Positions 30,984 to 40,281 of a stretch of DNA of 64,000 bases are shown piece after piece. Source of the DNA: Candidatus Zixiibacteriota bacterium (GTDB lineage Bacteria > Zixibacteria > MSB-5A5 > GN15 > FEB-12); assembly GCA_022571845.1 (NCBI GenBank), contig JACZXB010000010.1, forward strand, positions 1-64,000. Reading direction: 5' to 3'. Each line of letters opens with the position of its first letter. Within the stretch, counting starts at the first letter, position 1. Under the pieces are notes generated by a model, which worked only from the letters and a program-made list of their open reading frames with translations, had not been told where the DNA came from and did no database searches. The position numbers were made by a program, and so were the translations under genes.

Positions 30984-32179
30984 AGTTCCTCCTCGACCTC
31001 TAATGTCGTGCGTGCCATTGCGTTAGGGTCCGGCACCTGGATGTCTCCAATTCCACCCGGAGCATCGCTGGTCCAGAGCATCTTGCAATTGAGGATTTCT
31101 GCCAATTTGATTACTCCGCCATACTTGGAGCTGAGATCCATCATCGTCATTGCAAAATGCGTAGGAGTTGCTGAACGTCCCCATTTGGCCATGGTGTATA
31201 AGTCCGATGGTCTTGTCAGAGCCGAAAAAACAAAAACGCAGTGAGTGGGATTGAGCTCGTTGATTCTGCTAAACAGCTTCTCTCTATCACTTTCATCCGC
31301 AGTCAAACCTGGCGAATCAATCAGGATTATTCCTGAGCTCTCCGCCTTCAAAGTGCTCATCACTTCAAAGCTTGAAAACGATTGAAGTCCCAAAAGGTCG
31401 GCGTAACTGTTAAGTTCTTCGGTTCCGCCAATCTTGAAATCATCGATACTTGCAAGCTTAACTTTAACTTTCTTTTGCCCAATCAAATACGCGGCAAGTT
31501 TGCCCATCATCGAAGACTTCCCTGAGCCTGACGGACCAATAAACAGAACCCTGTCTCCTTCTTTGAGCTCAATACTGGGCTGCATAACCGCGGCAAACCT
31601 GCGCACTAAGCCGGACCTGATTGACTGAGCCAGATCAGAGTCAGCTTCCGCGGCTGTTTCTAAAAGTGAGTCATGAATTAGTGACTCGATAAATTCATTT
31701 GAGAAATCCGATTCTCTCAGCCGTTCACGAAGCGACATCAGCTCATCCGCGTCTTCATTCTGTACAGGATTGACCAGGTAGCGTGTAAGTATTCTCTCCA
31801 GTCTTTCCAGCCTGTTATCCAGCTTCTGATTTATTGTGGGTGAAACGGGCTCTTCTATTTTCGGAACAAAGTCATTAGCAACCGTCACAATCGCCTTTTT
31901 TATCGGAGCTGGTTTTGATGCTGCAATCGAAGCTGCTTTCGGAGTTGCCATCGGAGTAACTTTCGGAGCAGCCTTTGCAGTTTTAGTGGCAACTGCCTGG
32001 TCGATTGAGGCAGTTGTCGGCTGCTCGTCGTTGATACAGGCGATAATTTCTACCTGTGCTTTTCCTTTCGGACTAACAGCTTTGCGCGTCTTCAGGACTA
32101 TGGCGTTTTTACCCATGTCCGCTTTGATGAGCCGCAGCGCTTCGGCCACTGTGTCAGCGGTGAACGATTTAACTTTCAT
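30971..32179 (-). CDS. flhF: FlhF, SRP-type GTPase for flagellar placement, divergent
   Basis: 402 residues. The N-terminal B domain (MKVKSFTADTVAEALRLIKADMGKNAIVLKTRK) is typical. A Pro/Ala/Lys-rich linker (about 50-110) and helical N domain follow. The G domain has G1 GPSGSGKSS (215-223), but G3 reads DSPGL (288-292) where family members have DTAGR, and G4 reads TMMD (345-348) instead of TKLD. GTP specificity or hydrolysis may therefore be altered. The end LWTSDAPGGIGDIQVPDPNAMA is conserved in FlhF. It overlaps flhA by 11 bp and a tiny ORF at its 3' end. No flhG partner is present. Confidence 0.9.
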   Translation of the reverse strand: MKVKSFTADTVAEALRLIKADMGKNAIVLKTRKAVSPKGKAQVEIIACINDEQPTTASIDQAVATKTAKAAPKVTPMATPKAASIAASKPAPIKKAIVTVANDFVPKIEEPVSPTINQKLDNRLERLERILTRYLVNPVQNEDADELMSLRERLRESDFSNEFIESLIHDSLLETAAEADSDLAQSIRSGLVRRFAAVMQPSIELKEGDRVLFIGPSGSGKSSMMGKLAAYLIGQKKVKVKLASIDDFKIGGTEELNSYADLLGLQSFSSFEVMSTLKAESSGIILIDSPGLTADESDREKLFSRINELNPTHCVFVFSALTRPSDLYTMAKWGRSATPTHFAMTMMDLSSKYGGVIKLAEILNCKMLWTSDAPGGIGDIQVPDPNAMARTTLEVEEELCKV

Positions 32180-34250
32180 TTTCTATCCTCACTATTCCTA
32201 TTGAAATCAATTCTGTGTCGGGCAGGATTTCGTTGTAGGAGACAACGTTTAGTGCCGGGTATTTTGATTCGGCCAGTTTTTTTAGAACCAGCCTGATATT
32301 AGGCGAGCAGATACAAAGTTGTATCTGTCCGCTATTTGACATTTTCTCAATGAGCTTACCGATTCCAGCCAGAAGCTTTTCAGATAGTGATGGTTCCAAT
32401 CCCAGCACCAGTCCCTGCTTGGAACTTTGGATTGATTCAGCCATCTGCTGTTCAATGGCAGGGTCGACTGTAAAAACATGAATCTTGCCGGATTTGTCCT
32501 TGTACAAGTCTGTAATCTGCCGCTTAAGAGATATCCTTACATACTCTGCCAATACTTCCGGTTCTTTGGTAGCGCCGATATAGTCGGAAGTCGTTTCGAT
32601 GATTGTAGCCAGATCACGGACCGGTATACGCTCCGAAAGAAGCGACTGCAGAATCTTCTGCAGTGTCCCCAGCGGAACAACTTCAGGAATGACACCATCA
32701 ACCAGCGCCGGATAATCCTCTTTGAGAGTTTCTGTCAGATGCTGCACGTCCTGCCTGCTCAAAATTTCCGGAGCGGAGCTGCGCACTACTTCGGTCAGAT
32801 GCGTAGCGATAACAGCCGAAGGTTCTACTATTGTAAAGCCCTTTAGCTCGGCCGTTTCTTTTAAACCGGGAATAATCCAGGTAGCTTTCAGACCAAAGGC
32901 CGGATCGACTGTTTCAAAACCGTCCAACTTGTCTTCGACATAGCCCGGATTAATCGCCAGCAGATGGTCAGGCATCAGCTCATAGCTGGCTGTCTTGATT
33001 CCTTTAACTTTTAATGAATACTGGTTCGGCCCCAGCTGAACGTTGTCGCGTATCCGAACCGGCGGAACGATTATGCCAAGCTCCGTTGCCAGTTGTTTAC
33101 GAATCATTCCAATTCTGCTCAAAAGGTCGCCGCCCTGATTGGCATCAACCAGAGGAATCAGACCGTAGCCGATTTCCAGACCGAGTATATCAACTTTCAA
33201 CAGATCTTCTGTGCGCTCTTCGGTAACCTGAGCACTTGCCTTTTCCTGCTGTTTAAGCTGGTCGGCTTCTATTGCTTTGCTTTTTATTGCTGCGCGGGCA
33301 GCAAAGCCAATTCCGCCGGTCATTAACCCCAAAATGACAAAAGTAGCGGTGGGCATGCCCGGCATCATTCCGAATAAGATTAGTACTATTGCTGTCACCA
33401 GAATTGCGCGCGGCTGTTTAGTCAATTGAGTCGCTAAATCGCTGCCCATATTTGTAGTTGCAGCAGCGCGTGTAACGATAATACCAGAGGCTGTTGAGAC
33501 TAATAGTGCCGGAATTTGCGTTACTAAACCGTCACCGATAGAAAGCAGCGAATAAGTACGCATGGATTCAGCCAGACTCATATCCTTCATGGCGATTCCG
33601 ATTACAAAGCCGCCGATAATATTGATTAAGGTTATGAGAATACTGGCGATGGCATCACCGCGTACAAATTTTGAAGCACCGTCCATGGCCCCGTAGAAAT
33701 CAGCTTCCTGGGAGATTGCTTTACGGCGGTCGCGGGCGTCCTGGTCGCTTATTATGCCAGCATTAAGATCGGCGTCGATAGCCATCTGCTTGCCCGGCAT
33801 AGCGTCCAGAGTAAACCTGGCGGCAACTTCAGAAATTCGCCCGGCACCTTTGGTAATCACCACAAACTGGATTATTACCAGAATGATGAAGACGATGAAG
33901 CCTACGACGTAATCACCCTGTACCACAAAGTTTCCGAACGAGTTGATAACTTCACCGGCGTAAGCCTGACCCAGAATGAGCCTTGTTGAAGCAACATTTA
34001 AGGACAGTCTCATTAACGTTACTACCAGCAGCATTCCCGGGAAGACAGACAGTTCCAGAGGTTTTGTCACATAAAGGGTGGTCAGCAGAACGACTAAAGA
34101 AAAAGTAATGTTAAATGCCAGAGCAAAATCCAGAAGTTCTGTCGGAATAGGAATAACTAAAATAGCAATAATGCCGATAACGCCGAGCGCCAGTACAATA
34201 TCGGAGCGTGACCTGATAATTTCAATCAGTCCCTGCTGTTTAGTTTTCAT
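32169..34250 (-). CDS. flhA: FlhA, flagellar export gate protein
   Basis: 693 residues, the usual length. Eight N-terminal membrane segments (to about residue 320) include the signature loop GAGRISEVAARFTLDAMPGKQMAIDADLNAG...IISDQDARDRR (split here), followed by the cytosolic ring domain with IGYGLIPLVD, RIGMIRKQLATELGI and VPPVRIRDN. It forms the nonameric export gate and binds substrate-chaperone complexes. It overlaps flhF by 11 bp and lies one base from flhB, so translation is probably coupled. Confidence 0.97.
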   Translation of the reverse strand: MKTKQQGLIEIIRSRSDIVLALGVIGIIAILVIPIPTELLDFALAFNITFSLVVLLTTLYVTKPLELSVFPGMLLVVTLMRLSLNVASTRLILGQAYAGEVINSFGNFVVQGDYVVGFIVFIILVIIQFVVITKGAGRISEVAARFTLDAMPGKQMAIDADLNAGIISDQDARDRRKAISQEADFYGAMDGASKFVRGDAIASILITLINIIGGFVIGIAMKDMSLAESMRTYSLLSIGDGLVTQIPALLVSTASGIIVTRAAATTNMGSDLATQLTKQPRAILVTAIVLILFGMMPGMPTATFVILGLMTGGIGFAARAAIKSKAIEADQLKQQEKASAQVTEERTEDLLKVDILGLEIGYGLIPLVDANQGGDLLSRIGMIRKQLATELGIIVPPVRIRDNVQLGPNQYSLKVKGIKTASYELMPDHLLAINPGYVEDKLDGFETVDPAFGLKATWIIPGLKETAELKGFTIVEPSAVIATHLTEVVRSSAPEILSRQDVQHLTETLKEDYPALVDGVIPEVVPLGTLQKILQSLLSERIPVRDLATIIETTSDYIGATKEPEVLAEYVRISLKRQITDLYKDKSGKIHVFTVDPAIEQQMAESIQSSKQGLVLGLEPSLSEKLLAGIGKLIEKMSNSGQIQLCICSPNIRLVLKKLAESKYPALNVVSYNEILPDTELISIGIVRIENES

Positions 34251-34251
34251 A

Positions 34252-35322
34252 TTAATTTATTACTTTCCCCTTAAGGCGGTAGATATATGCCAGCAGTTCG
34301 GCCACAGCGCGATAAAGCTGGTCCGGGATGAACTCACCGACATCGCACATCTTAAAGAGAGAGCGCGCCAGCGGTTTATCTTCGATTATCGGAACATCGT
34401 GCTCAGTTGCAATCTCACGTATCCTTTCAGCAATTAGCCTTTCACCCTTGGCAATAACCTGAGGCGCGCCATGCTCTTCACGATTATATTTCAGGGCAAC
34501 AGCTATCTCAGTCGGGTTGGTAACAACCACGTCTGCCAGCGGAACGGCTGCCATCATTCGTTTCTTGGTCATCTCACGCTGAATTTGCCTGATACGTGCC
34601 TTTATCTGCGGAGAGCCGTCGGTATCTTTCATCTCATCTTTAATTTCCTGTTTGGACATGCGGATAGACTTTTCATATTCGTATTTTTGATAGAGGTAAT
34701 CGATAATGGCCAGTACAAAAATAGATGCCCCGATCTTGAGTGCGATCGAAAGCGTCAGTGAACCCAATGACGTTGCCAGTTGGCTTACCGTCATATCCGG
34801 GTAGAGAAAGAACCCATCAAACTCTGAGTCGATAACTTTGTAGGCCACAAATCCGACTACGGCCAGCTTGATACTGTCCCGGACGGCGTGTACCAATGAA
34901 CGCACCGAAAATAATCTTTTGAGACCTTTGAGCGGATTAATTTTATCAAACTTCGGGCCGAGCGCTTTGCTGCTGACTCCAGCGCCAACCTGCACCAGAT
35001 TTATTCCCGCCGCGATAATAACCATCACTGCAAAAACAGGCAGCATTATCATCAGGAAATTTTGTCCAACCTGGGTGAACAGAGTCAGGAATGATTCATC
35101 CGATGTCGCGATAAACGGAGCATTGGCCATTACGTATGACATCAGGCTGTAAACCTGTCTTACCAGAGGCGGACCCAGCACGTAAAACGAAGCAAAGCCG
35201 AGACAGATGATTGCTGCGGCATTAAGCTCCATCGATTTGGCAACCTGCCCCTCTTTGCGCGCCTCCCGGCGCCGTCTGGGGGTTGCCCGTTCTGTTCTTT
35301 CTTGAAAATCCTGTTCCGGCAT
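34252..35322 (-). CDS. flhB: FlhB, export switch protein, with an NPTE cleavage motif
   Basis: 356 residues: a basic N-terminus (ERTERATPRRRREARKEGQVAKS), four membrane segments, and a cytosolic domain with the autocleavage loop VVVTNPTEIAVALKYN (N269, P270, T271, E272). Most flagellar FlhB have NPTH; Asn-Pro, required for cyclisation, is kept, while His is replaced by Glu. FlhB switches export from rod/hook to filament substrates after cleavage. It follows fliR by six bases. Confidence 0.96.
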   Translation of the reverse strand: MPEQDFQERTERATPRRRREARKEGQVAKSMELNAAAIICLGFASFYVLGPPLVRQVYSLMSYVMANAPFIATSDESFLTLFTQVGQNFLMIMLPVFAVMVIIAAGINLVQVGAGVSSKALGPKFDKINPLKGLKRLFSVRSLVHAVRDSIKLAVVGFVAYKVIDSEFDGFFLYPDMTVSQLATSLGSLTLSIALKIGASIFVLAIIDYLYQKYEYEKSIRMSKQEIKDEMKDTDGSPQIKARIRQIQREMTKKRMMAAVPLADVVVTNPTEIAVALKYNREEHGAPQVIAKGERLIAERIREIATEHDVPIIEDKPLARSLFKMCDVGEFIPDQLYRAVAELLAYIYRLKGKVIN

Positions 35323-35328
35323 TTCTTT

Positions 35329-36117
35329 TTAGACTCCGCCGATCGCGAAATACATTTGCTGCAGTTCTTTGTTAACGAAGTTCATTCCCTTTTCAAGAAC
35401 ATAGGCTGCTATCGGCAGCGACATAGCCAGTACTACCAGACCGGCTCCAATTTTTATGGGAAAACCGACAAAAAAGACGTTCATGGTCGGCATCATTTTG
35501 GCGACAGTACCAAGTGCCACATCGGTCAAAAACAAAGTCATCAATACCGGCGCGGCAATTTTTAGTGCCAGCACAAAAACATAAGCACTTGCTTTGACAA
35601 CTACTGTGGCAATACTTTGGCCGTATACGACCTGGCCTATCGGTAAGACCGTGTAACTGTCTACAAGAGCTTCTATCATAATGTGGTGTCCGTCTATCGC
35701 CAGAAAAATCAACGTTGCGAACAAAAACCAGAACTGTCCGATTATTGAAACCCGCTGTGAACTGTTTGGGTCAAACATCGCCACCATGGCAAAACCAATC
35801 TGATAACTGACCAGCGCGCCGGCAGAATGAATGGCAATGAAAATAAGCTGAAAGAAAAATCCGATAAGCAGCCCGACTATAATTTCGCGCATGGCCAGAC
35901 CAAGCAAATGCCATTCGCTTTCAATCACGGGCAGGACACTGGCGTCAAGAGTACTGCTGAGAAGCAGAGACATCAGAAGTGCAAATGCGATCTTGATTGA
36001 AGCCGGCACCGTGCGATAGCCCAGTATCGGGGCAATTATGAATAGTCCCGAAGTTCTTAAGATTATCAACAGTAAAAACTGGAGCTTATCGGCGCCGTAT
36101 GTTACGAAATCAAACAC
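35329..36117 (-). CDS. fliR: FliR, flagellar export gate membrane protein
   Basis: 262 residues with six hydrophobic segments; FVTYGADKLQFLLLIILRTSGLFIIAPILGYRTVP at the start and SAGALVSYQIGFAMVAMFDPNSS in the middle are characteristic FliR segments. It forms the export gate with FliP and FliQ. A 205 bp spacer separates it from fliQ; I see no ORF, promoter or terminator in that spacer. Confidence 0.96.
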   Translation of the reverse strand: MFDFVTYGADKLQFLLLIILRTSGLFIIAPILGYRTVPASIKIAFALLMSLLLSSTLDASVLPVIESEWHLLGLAMREIIVGLLIGFFFQLIFIAIHSAGALVSYQIGFAMVAMFDPNSSQRVSIIGQFWFLFATLIFLAIDGHHIMIEALVDSYTVLPIGQVVYGQSIATVVVKASAYVFVLALKIAAPVLMTLFLTDVALGTVAKMMPTMNVFFVGFPIKIGAGLVVLAMSLPIAAYVLEKGMNFVNKELQQMYFAIGGV

Positions 36118-36322
36118 TCAAAAATCCTCACACTTTTAGCTTATCGTAACTATGTAAATCAAACGATATGCCGGTTTGAAACAGTTCGGCCGTAAGGTTT
36201 AACTTGTTGTGATATTGAGACTTACGCCTGCAGTGAGGCGGCTCGGAGGGGTGGCTGCTAAAAAATCTGGAAAAATTGACCGAAAGTCAGGGAAATTGAT
36301 TCCAACTACTGTTGGGGCTAAA

Positions 36323-36592
36323 TCAGCCGGCTAAAGCGGGGATCATCTCAATCATGTGGCGGGTGAAATCAGTTAACTTATTGATCATCCAGGGCAGAAA
36401 GATCAGCAGCGCCAAAGCAATTCCTATTATCTTAGGTACAAAAGTCAGAGTCATTTCCTGAATCTGAGTTACTGCCTGAAAAATAGAAACTACTAATCCG
36501 ATAATCAGGCCGATCGCCAGCATCGGTCCTGCAATCAGGAGAGTCAACATCAGCGCCTCGCGCGCTATACTTACAACCATTTGCGGTGTCAT
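36323..36592 (-). CDS. fliQ: FliQ, flagellar export gate membrane protein
   Basis: 89 residues with two transmembrane helices. MTPQMVVSIAREALMLTLLI and VSIFQAVTQIQEMTLTFVPK are the family signature positions. Usual length. It assembles with FliP and FliR. It begins 27 bp after fliP. Confidence 0.96.
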   Translation of the reverse strand: MTPQMVVSIAREALMLTLLIAGPMLAIGLIIGLVVSIFQAVTQIQEMTLTFVPKIIGIALALLIFLPWMINKLTDFTRHMIEMIPALAG

Positions 36593-36619
36593 ATTATCTC
36601 TTTCGTACTTTACTTCATC

Positions 36620-37372
36620 CTACATATGAAAGGATTCAACCAGCGATTTTACTAACAGATACCAGCCATCGACCAGCACAAACAAAAGTATTTTAAACGG
36701 CAATGACACAATTATAGGCGGCAGCATCATCATACCCATAGACATCAACACCGAGGCCACTACCATATCAATCACCAAAAATGGTATAAACAGAACGAAT
36801 GCAATTTGAAATGCCAGGCGAAGTTCCGATATTACGAAGCCGGGGATCATAACATGCAGCGGGATATCTGCCGGACTATCCGGCTTGTCCAATTTTGCGA
36901 TATTCACAAAAAGCGCCAGATCTTTTTCTCTTGTTTGCGAGAGCATAAATTCCCGTACAGGTGCCGTTGCCATTTCAAAGGCTTCTTCTTGTGTTATCTT
37001 TTCTTCCATGTAAGGCTTTATGCCTTCGGTGTAGGCTTTATCAATCACCGGCGACATTACAAAAAATGTTAAGAGAAGCGACAGAGCCAGTATCAATTGA
37101 TTCGGCGGCAGCTGCTGCACTCCTAAGGCATGACGTAAAAAAGATAGTACAACTACGAATCGTATGAATGACGTCATCATAATCACAATCGATGGCGCCA
37201 GCGCCAAAATTGTAATTAACAGAATTATCTGAAGAGTAGATGACAACTCAGACGGCTCGGTAGTCTGGCCGATATCTATAGAAATTTTTGGCAGCGCCTG
37301 GGCGACGCTGTTGCTGGCTGTCAGCAGGACTCCGCCTGCGAAACAGACTAATAACTTAATTAGTCTTTTCAT
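36620..37372 (-). CDS. fliP: FliP, flagellar export gate membrane protein
   Basis: 250 residues with a cleavable signal-like N-terminus (MKRLIKLLVCFAGGVLLTASNSVAQA), periplasmic part, and the conserved ILALAPSIVIMMTSFIRFVVVLSFLRHALGVQQLPPNQLI segment (given across its known core), followed by IPGFVISELRLAFQIAFVLFIPFLVIDMVVASVLMSMGM. It forms the pentameric core of the export gate. It lies 70 bp after fliO. Confidence 0.97.
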   Translation of the reverse strand: MKRLIKLLVCFAGGVLLTASNSVAQALPKISIDIGQTTEPSELSSTLQIILLITILALAPSIVIMMTSFIRFVVVLSFLRHALGVQQLPPNQLILALSLLLTFFVMSPVIDKAYTEGIKPYMEEKITQEEAFEMATAPVREFMLSQTREKDLALFVNIAKLDKPDSPADIPLHVMIPGFVISELRLAFQIAFVLFIPFLVIDMVVASVLMSMGMMMLPPIIVSLPFKILLFVLVDGWYLLVKSLVESFHM

Positions 37373-37442
37373 ATCCTATATGTTTTTGCTTTCACAACAT
37401 CCTGTCGCGAAAGGCGTTTATCAGCCGCTATTTCCTATGCAG

Positions 37443-38024
37443 CTAACTTAGTTTACTAAAAACTGCTGCCTTCTTACTCTTTAGTGCCACTTCCTTAACT
37501 CTGGCAACTGCTGCACTCAGCATTTCGCCAAAACCAATAGCTGCAGCTTCTGGTTCTGTCTCTACCAGCAGTTTGCCTGTCTCTATTTCATTCTGTTCAC
37601 ACAAAAGCGACATACTGCCTTCCGTCGTGCCTACCAGGATAGACTTCTCCCCGACTCTTATTAGAGTTACAGACTTGCGAGGAGCTATATGAATAGTCTC
37701 AATAATTTCAAGATTTCCGTTTACGGTACTTCGGCCGTGGCGTTTGCTCATAAGTTTCTTCAGTAGAAAAATACCGACATAGATACAGACAACCACAATG
37801 ACCAAGGCGCTTATGATTCTAACAAGCGAAGGCAGCACACTCAGACCGCTTGCTGATTCACCGCTAAGAGGAGAATAGACGTTATCCATCGACTGTGAAG
37901 CTTGCAAACTGACTCTGTCTGCTGAGACGTAATCAGTTTTTACAAAAATTAAGCCAATAAGCGCAACTATTACTATAAGCGTCGTACCTATTACCGATCT
38001 GTTTTTGAGTATCTTATTCATCAC
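37443..38024 (-). CDS. fliO: FliO, flagellar export assembly protein
   Basis: 193 residues. A signal/anchor helix (about 11-29), a short extracytoplasmic stretch, a TM (about 66-88) and then the FliO/YscJ-like cytosolic domain RHGRSTVNGNLEIIETIHIAPRKSVTLIRVGEKSILVGTTEGSMSLL are visible. It helps assemble FliP. It overlaps fliN by 11 bp. Confidence 0.85.
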   Translation of the reverse strand: MMNKILKNRSVIGTTLIVIVALIGLIFVKTDYVSADRVSLQASQSMDNVYSPLSGESASGLSVLPSLVRIISALVIVVVCIYVGIFLLKKLMSKRHGRSTVNGNLEIIETIHIAPRKSVTLIRVGEKSILVGTTEGSMSLLCEQNEIETGKLLVETEPEAAAIGFGEMLSAAVARVKEVALKSKKAAVFSKLS

Positions 38025-38670
38025 CGAGAATTCTCACCCTTTCTTCCGGAGTAATCAGCTGCGTAATACGCACGCCAAAATTTTCATCTACTACCACAAC
38101 CTCGCCCCTGGCGACAAGCTTATGATTGACCATTACATCAACCGGTTCTCCGGCCAATCTTGCCAGCTCTACTACCGAACCTGGACCAAGTGCCAGAATA
38201 TCAGAAATTGACATTTTGGTACGGCCGAGTTCTATCGAAACAGGCAAGTTGACGTCCATCAATAAATCAATGTTCGATGGTTCTGAACTGCCCGATGGCT
38301 GCGAGAGCTGCTGGAACTCTGCCTTTGAAGCTGAACTGCTTTCAAAGCTGATGTCGTCAGCGCTTGATTCTTCCTGAGGAAGATCGTCAAGCATTTTCAA
38401 CATCGCATCTTCCAACTCCTTTTCTTCTTCGTCACTCTGTCCGCCAGGTCCTTCAGCCTTCGCCTCTGGAGTTTCCGCTGCAGCGGCTTCCGGCTCCTGC
38501 GGAGTTTCCGGCTCTGCGGATTCTGACTCCTGCGCAGCTTCCGACTCCTGCGGAGTTTCCGACTCTGCGGATTCTGATTCCAGCGGCGCTTCTGCTTCCT
38601 GTTCAATAGAACCGTCTACAGGTGGCGTAGAATCGTCTGGGGTTGGATTTACATTTATTTCGTCAGCCAT
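38014..38670 (-). CDS. fliN: FliN, C-ring switch protein with a long acidic repeat region
   Basis: 218 residues; typical FliN is near 110-140. The C-terminal SpoA domain (NIDLLMDVNLPVSIELGRTKMSISDILALGPGSVVELARLAGEPVDVMVNHKLVARGEVVVVDENFGVRI, key parts) is canonical. The first ~100 residues are an acidic Pro/Ser/Glu/Ala repeat built on an E-S-A-E-(S/P)-E-T-P-Q-E unit, mirrored by tandem near-repeats in the DNA (about 38460-38590). It forms the C-ring with FliM; the extension may modulate interactions. Confidence 0.93.
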   Translation of the reverse strand: MADEINVNPTPDDSTPPVDGSIEQEAEAPLESESAESETPQESEAAQESESAEPETPQEPEAAAAETPEAKAEGPGGQSDEEEKELEDAMLKMLDDLPQEESSADDISFESSSASKAEFQQLSQPSGSSEPSNIDLLMDVNLPVSIELGRTKMSISDILALGPGSVVELARLAGEPVDVMVNHKLVARGEVVVVDENFGVRITQLITPEERVRILGDE

Positions 38671-38680
38671 ATCGCTACTC

Positions 38681-39664
38681 CTATTCGCTATCTCTGGTAA
38701 CTTCCACTACTTGGAATGCTTTTTTTCTGCCCGACAATCCCGGTTTGGCAAAGAATTTCCTGCGATTGTTAACTATTATGGAAACCGGTTGGCTAATTTT
38801 CTTTTCAGACCTGATAATGTCTCCTTTTCGGAGTTTCAAAAACTCACCGAGCTTAAGATTAGTATTTAATAGCTCCGCGGTTATGTCTGCTTCTATTATT
38901 CCGATATTGCTCATATTAACTTTTCGTTCAACTTCGAAACTTTTTTTCTTGAGCGAGTCTATCCAGTTTTGAGCCGAGAGTTTCATTATTATCGGCTCCA
39001 GAGAAATATATGGGTAGCAGATTGTTAACAGCCCCGTCGATTGAAACAGTTTGAGCTGAAACGAAACAACTACAACCGTTTCAGTAGGCGGTACAATCTG
39101 AATAAACTGAGGATTTGTTTCAAAACTATGCTGCTCTATATTTACTTCAACAATATGTTCCCAGGATTTCTCCAGGTCTTCGTATAATTTTTTTGATAAA
39201 CGACCCATTACGGAACGCTCAATGCCTGTCAGCTCCCGCTCAGTCTCTAAGATTTTTCCGTTGCCGCCAAACATTCTGTCAATAAATGAAAAGGTAAGAG
39301 TCGGGTTAAAATCTATCAGACAGACACCTTCAAGCGGAGGCACTTTGATAGTGTAAGTGCACGAGGGGGCCACCAGTGACATTATAAATTCAGAATATGT
39401 AATCTGGTCAACCGAAACCAGATCAACGTCTACTATAGTGCGCATCACGGCAGAAAGGGTCGAGCCGTAATGACCGGCAAAGTTATCATGCATATTCTCA
39501 AGCGTGCGAACCTGATCTTTGGAGACACGATTGGGATGTTTGAAATCATAGACTACTAACGACTTCCTGCTGCTTATGGCCGGGTCGTCAACCGCTTCTT
39601 GATCGCCGGTCGAAACGGTCGTCAACAGCTCATCAATTTCTGCTTGTGATAATATCTTTGCCAA
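38681..39664 (-). CDS. fliM: FliM, C-ring switch protein
   Basis: 327 residues. The N-terminus LSQAEIDELLTTVS is a variant of the CheY-binding LSQ-x-EIDALL motif. The middle CheC-like domain has GSTLSAVMRTIVDVDLVSVDQITYSEF, and a C-terminal SpoA domain (ADITAELLNTNLKLGEFLKLRKGDIIRSEK) follows. It binds phospho-CheY and sets rotation direction. It precedes fliN by 10 bp. Confidence 0.96.
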   Translation of the reverse strand: MAKILSQAEIDELLTTVSTGDQEAVDDPAISSRKSLVVYDFKHPNRVSKDQVRTLENMHDNFAGHYGSTLSAVMRTIVDVDLVSVDQITYSEFIMSLVAPSCTYTIKVPPLEGVCLIDFNPTLTFSFIDRMFGGNGKILETERELTGIERSVMGRLSKKLYEDLEKSWEHIVEVNIEQHSFETNPQFIQIVPPTETVVVVSFQLKLFQSTGLLTICYPYISLEPIIMKLSAQNWIDSLKKKSFEVERKVNMSNIGIIEADITAELLNTNLKLGEFLKLRKGDIIRSEKKISQPVSIIVNNRRKFFAKPGLSGRKKAFQVVEVTRDSE

Positions 39665-39679
39665 TTCTCTTTATTCCTT

Positions 39680-40267
39680 CTATTGCAAAACAAAGTCAGT
39701 AAAGTACACTGCCATCAGTTCTTCTGATTCCATCAATTCCGAGATTCTCCTTTTGATCTGATAGCGGATTATTTCCTTTTGTTTCGGATCAGTTAGCTGC
39801 GCTACTGTCTTGGCTGACAATATCGTTATCAGTACATCCCTTACTATAGTCTCTTTTCTTTTCAGCGAAGCTGCCATTTCCGGCGAATCCACTTGGAACG
39901 CAAACGATACTGACAAGAAGCGTGTACCACCTGTGCCGGCCGGATTTACTACTATATCTTTGACTGCATAAAAAGTTGGTTCCTGATGACTGCCGCCTGC
40001 TTTCCTTTTGGTGACGGCTGGTTTCTTATCTTCTGCTGCTTCCCCGTCGGGGTTGTCTGACAGCATCGGCTTCAGCACAAAAATTGCCAGAACCACTCCC
40101 ATGACAATCGCACCAACTCCAACCAGTCCAAACATTATCATTTTCCTGGACACGGCGAAGTTCTCTGCTCCTGCTTTGCCTTCAGCTTCCCCGTCAGCTT
40201 TTTCTTCAGCCTTGCCTTCGACTTGATCTTCAGACTGAACTACTGTTTTATCTTCAGCATCTGCCAT
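39680..40267 (-). CDS. fliL: FliL, flagellar basal-body-associated protein
   Basis: 195 residues. An acidic cytosolic N-terminus (about 1-40, repeating E-G-K-A-E-E-K-A-D), one TM (IMFGLVGVGAIVMGVVLAIFV), then the stomatin-like periplasmic domain with FYAVKDIVVNPAGTGGTRFLSVSFAFQVDSPEM and a C-terminal ELMESEELMAVYFTDFVLQ. It supports stator function. It is separated from flbD by 14 bp. Confidence 0.93.
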   Translation of the reverse strand: MADAEDKTVVQSEDQVEGKAEEKADGEAEGKAGAENFAVSRKMIMFGLVGVGAIVMGVVLAIFVLKPMLSDNPDGEAAEDKKPAVTKRKAGGSHQEPTFYAVKDIVVNPAGTGGTRFLSVSFAFQVDSPEMAASLKRKETIVRDVLITILSAKTVAQLTDPKQKEIIRYQIKRRISELMESEELMAVYFTDFVLQ

Positions 40268-40281
40268 GCTACATATCCATC

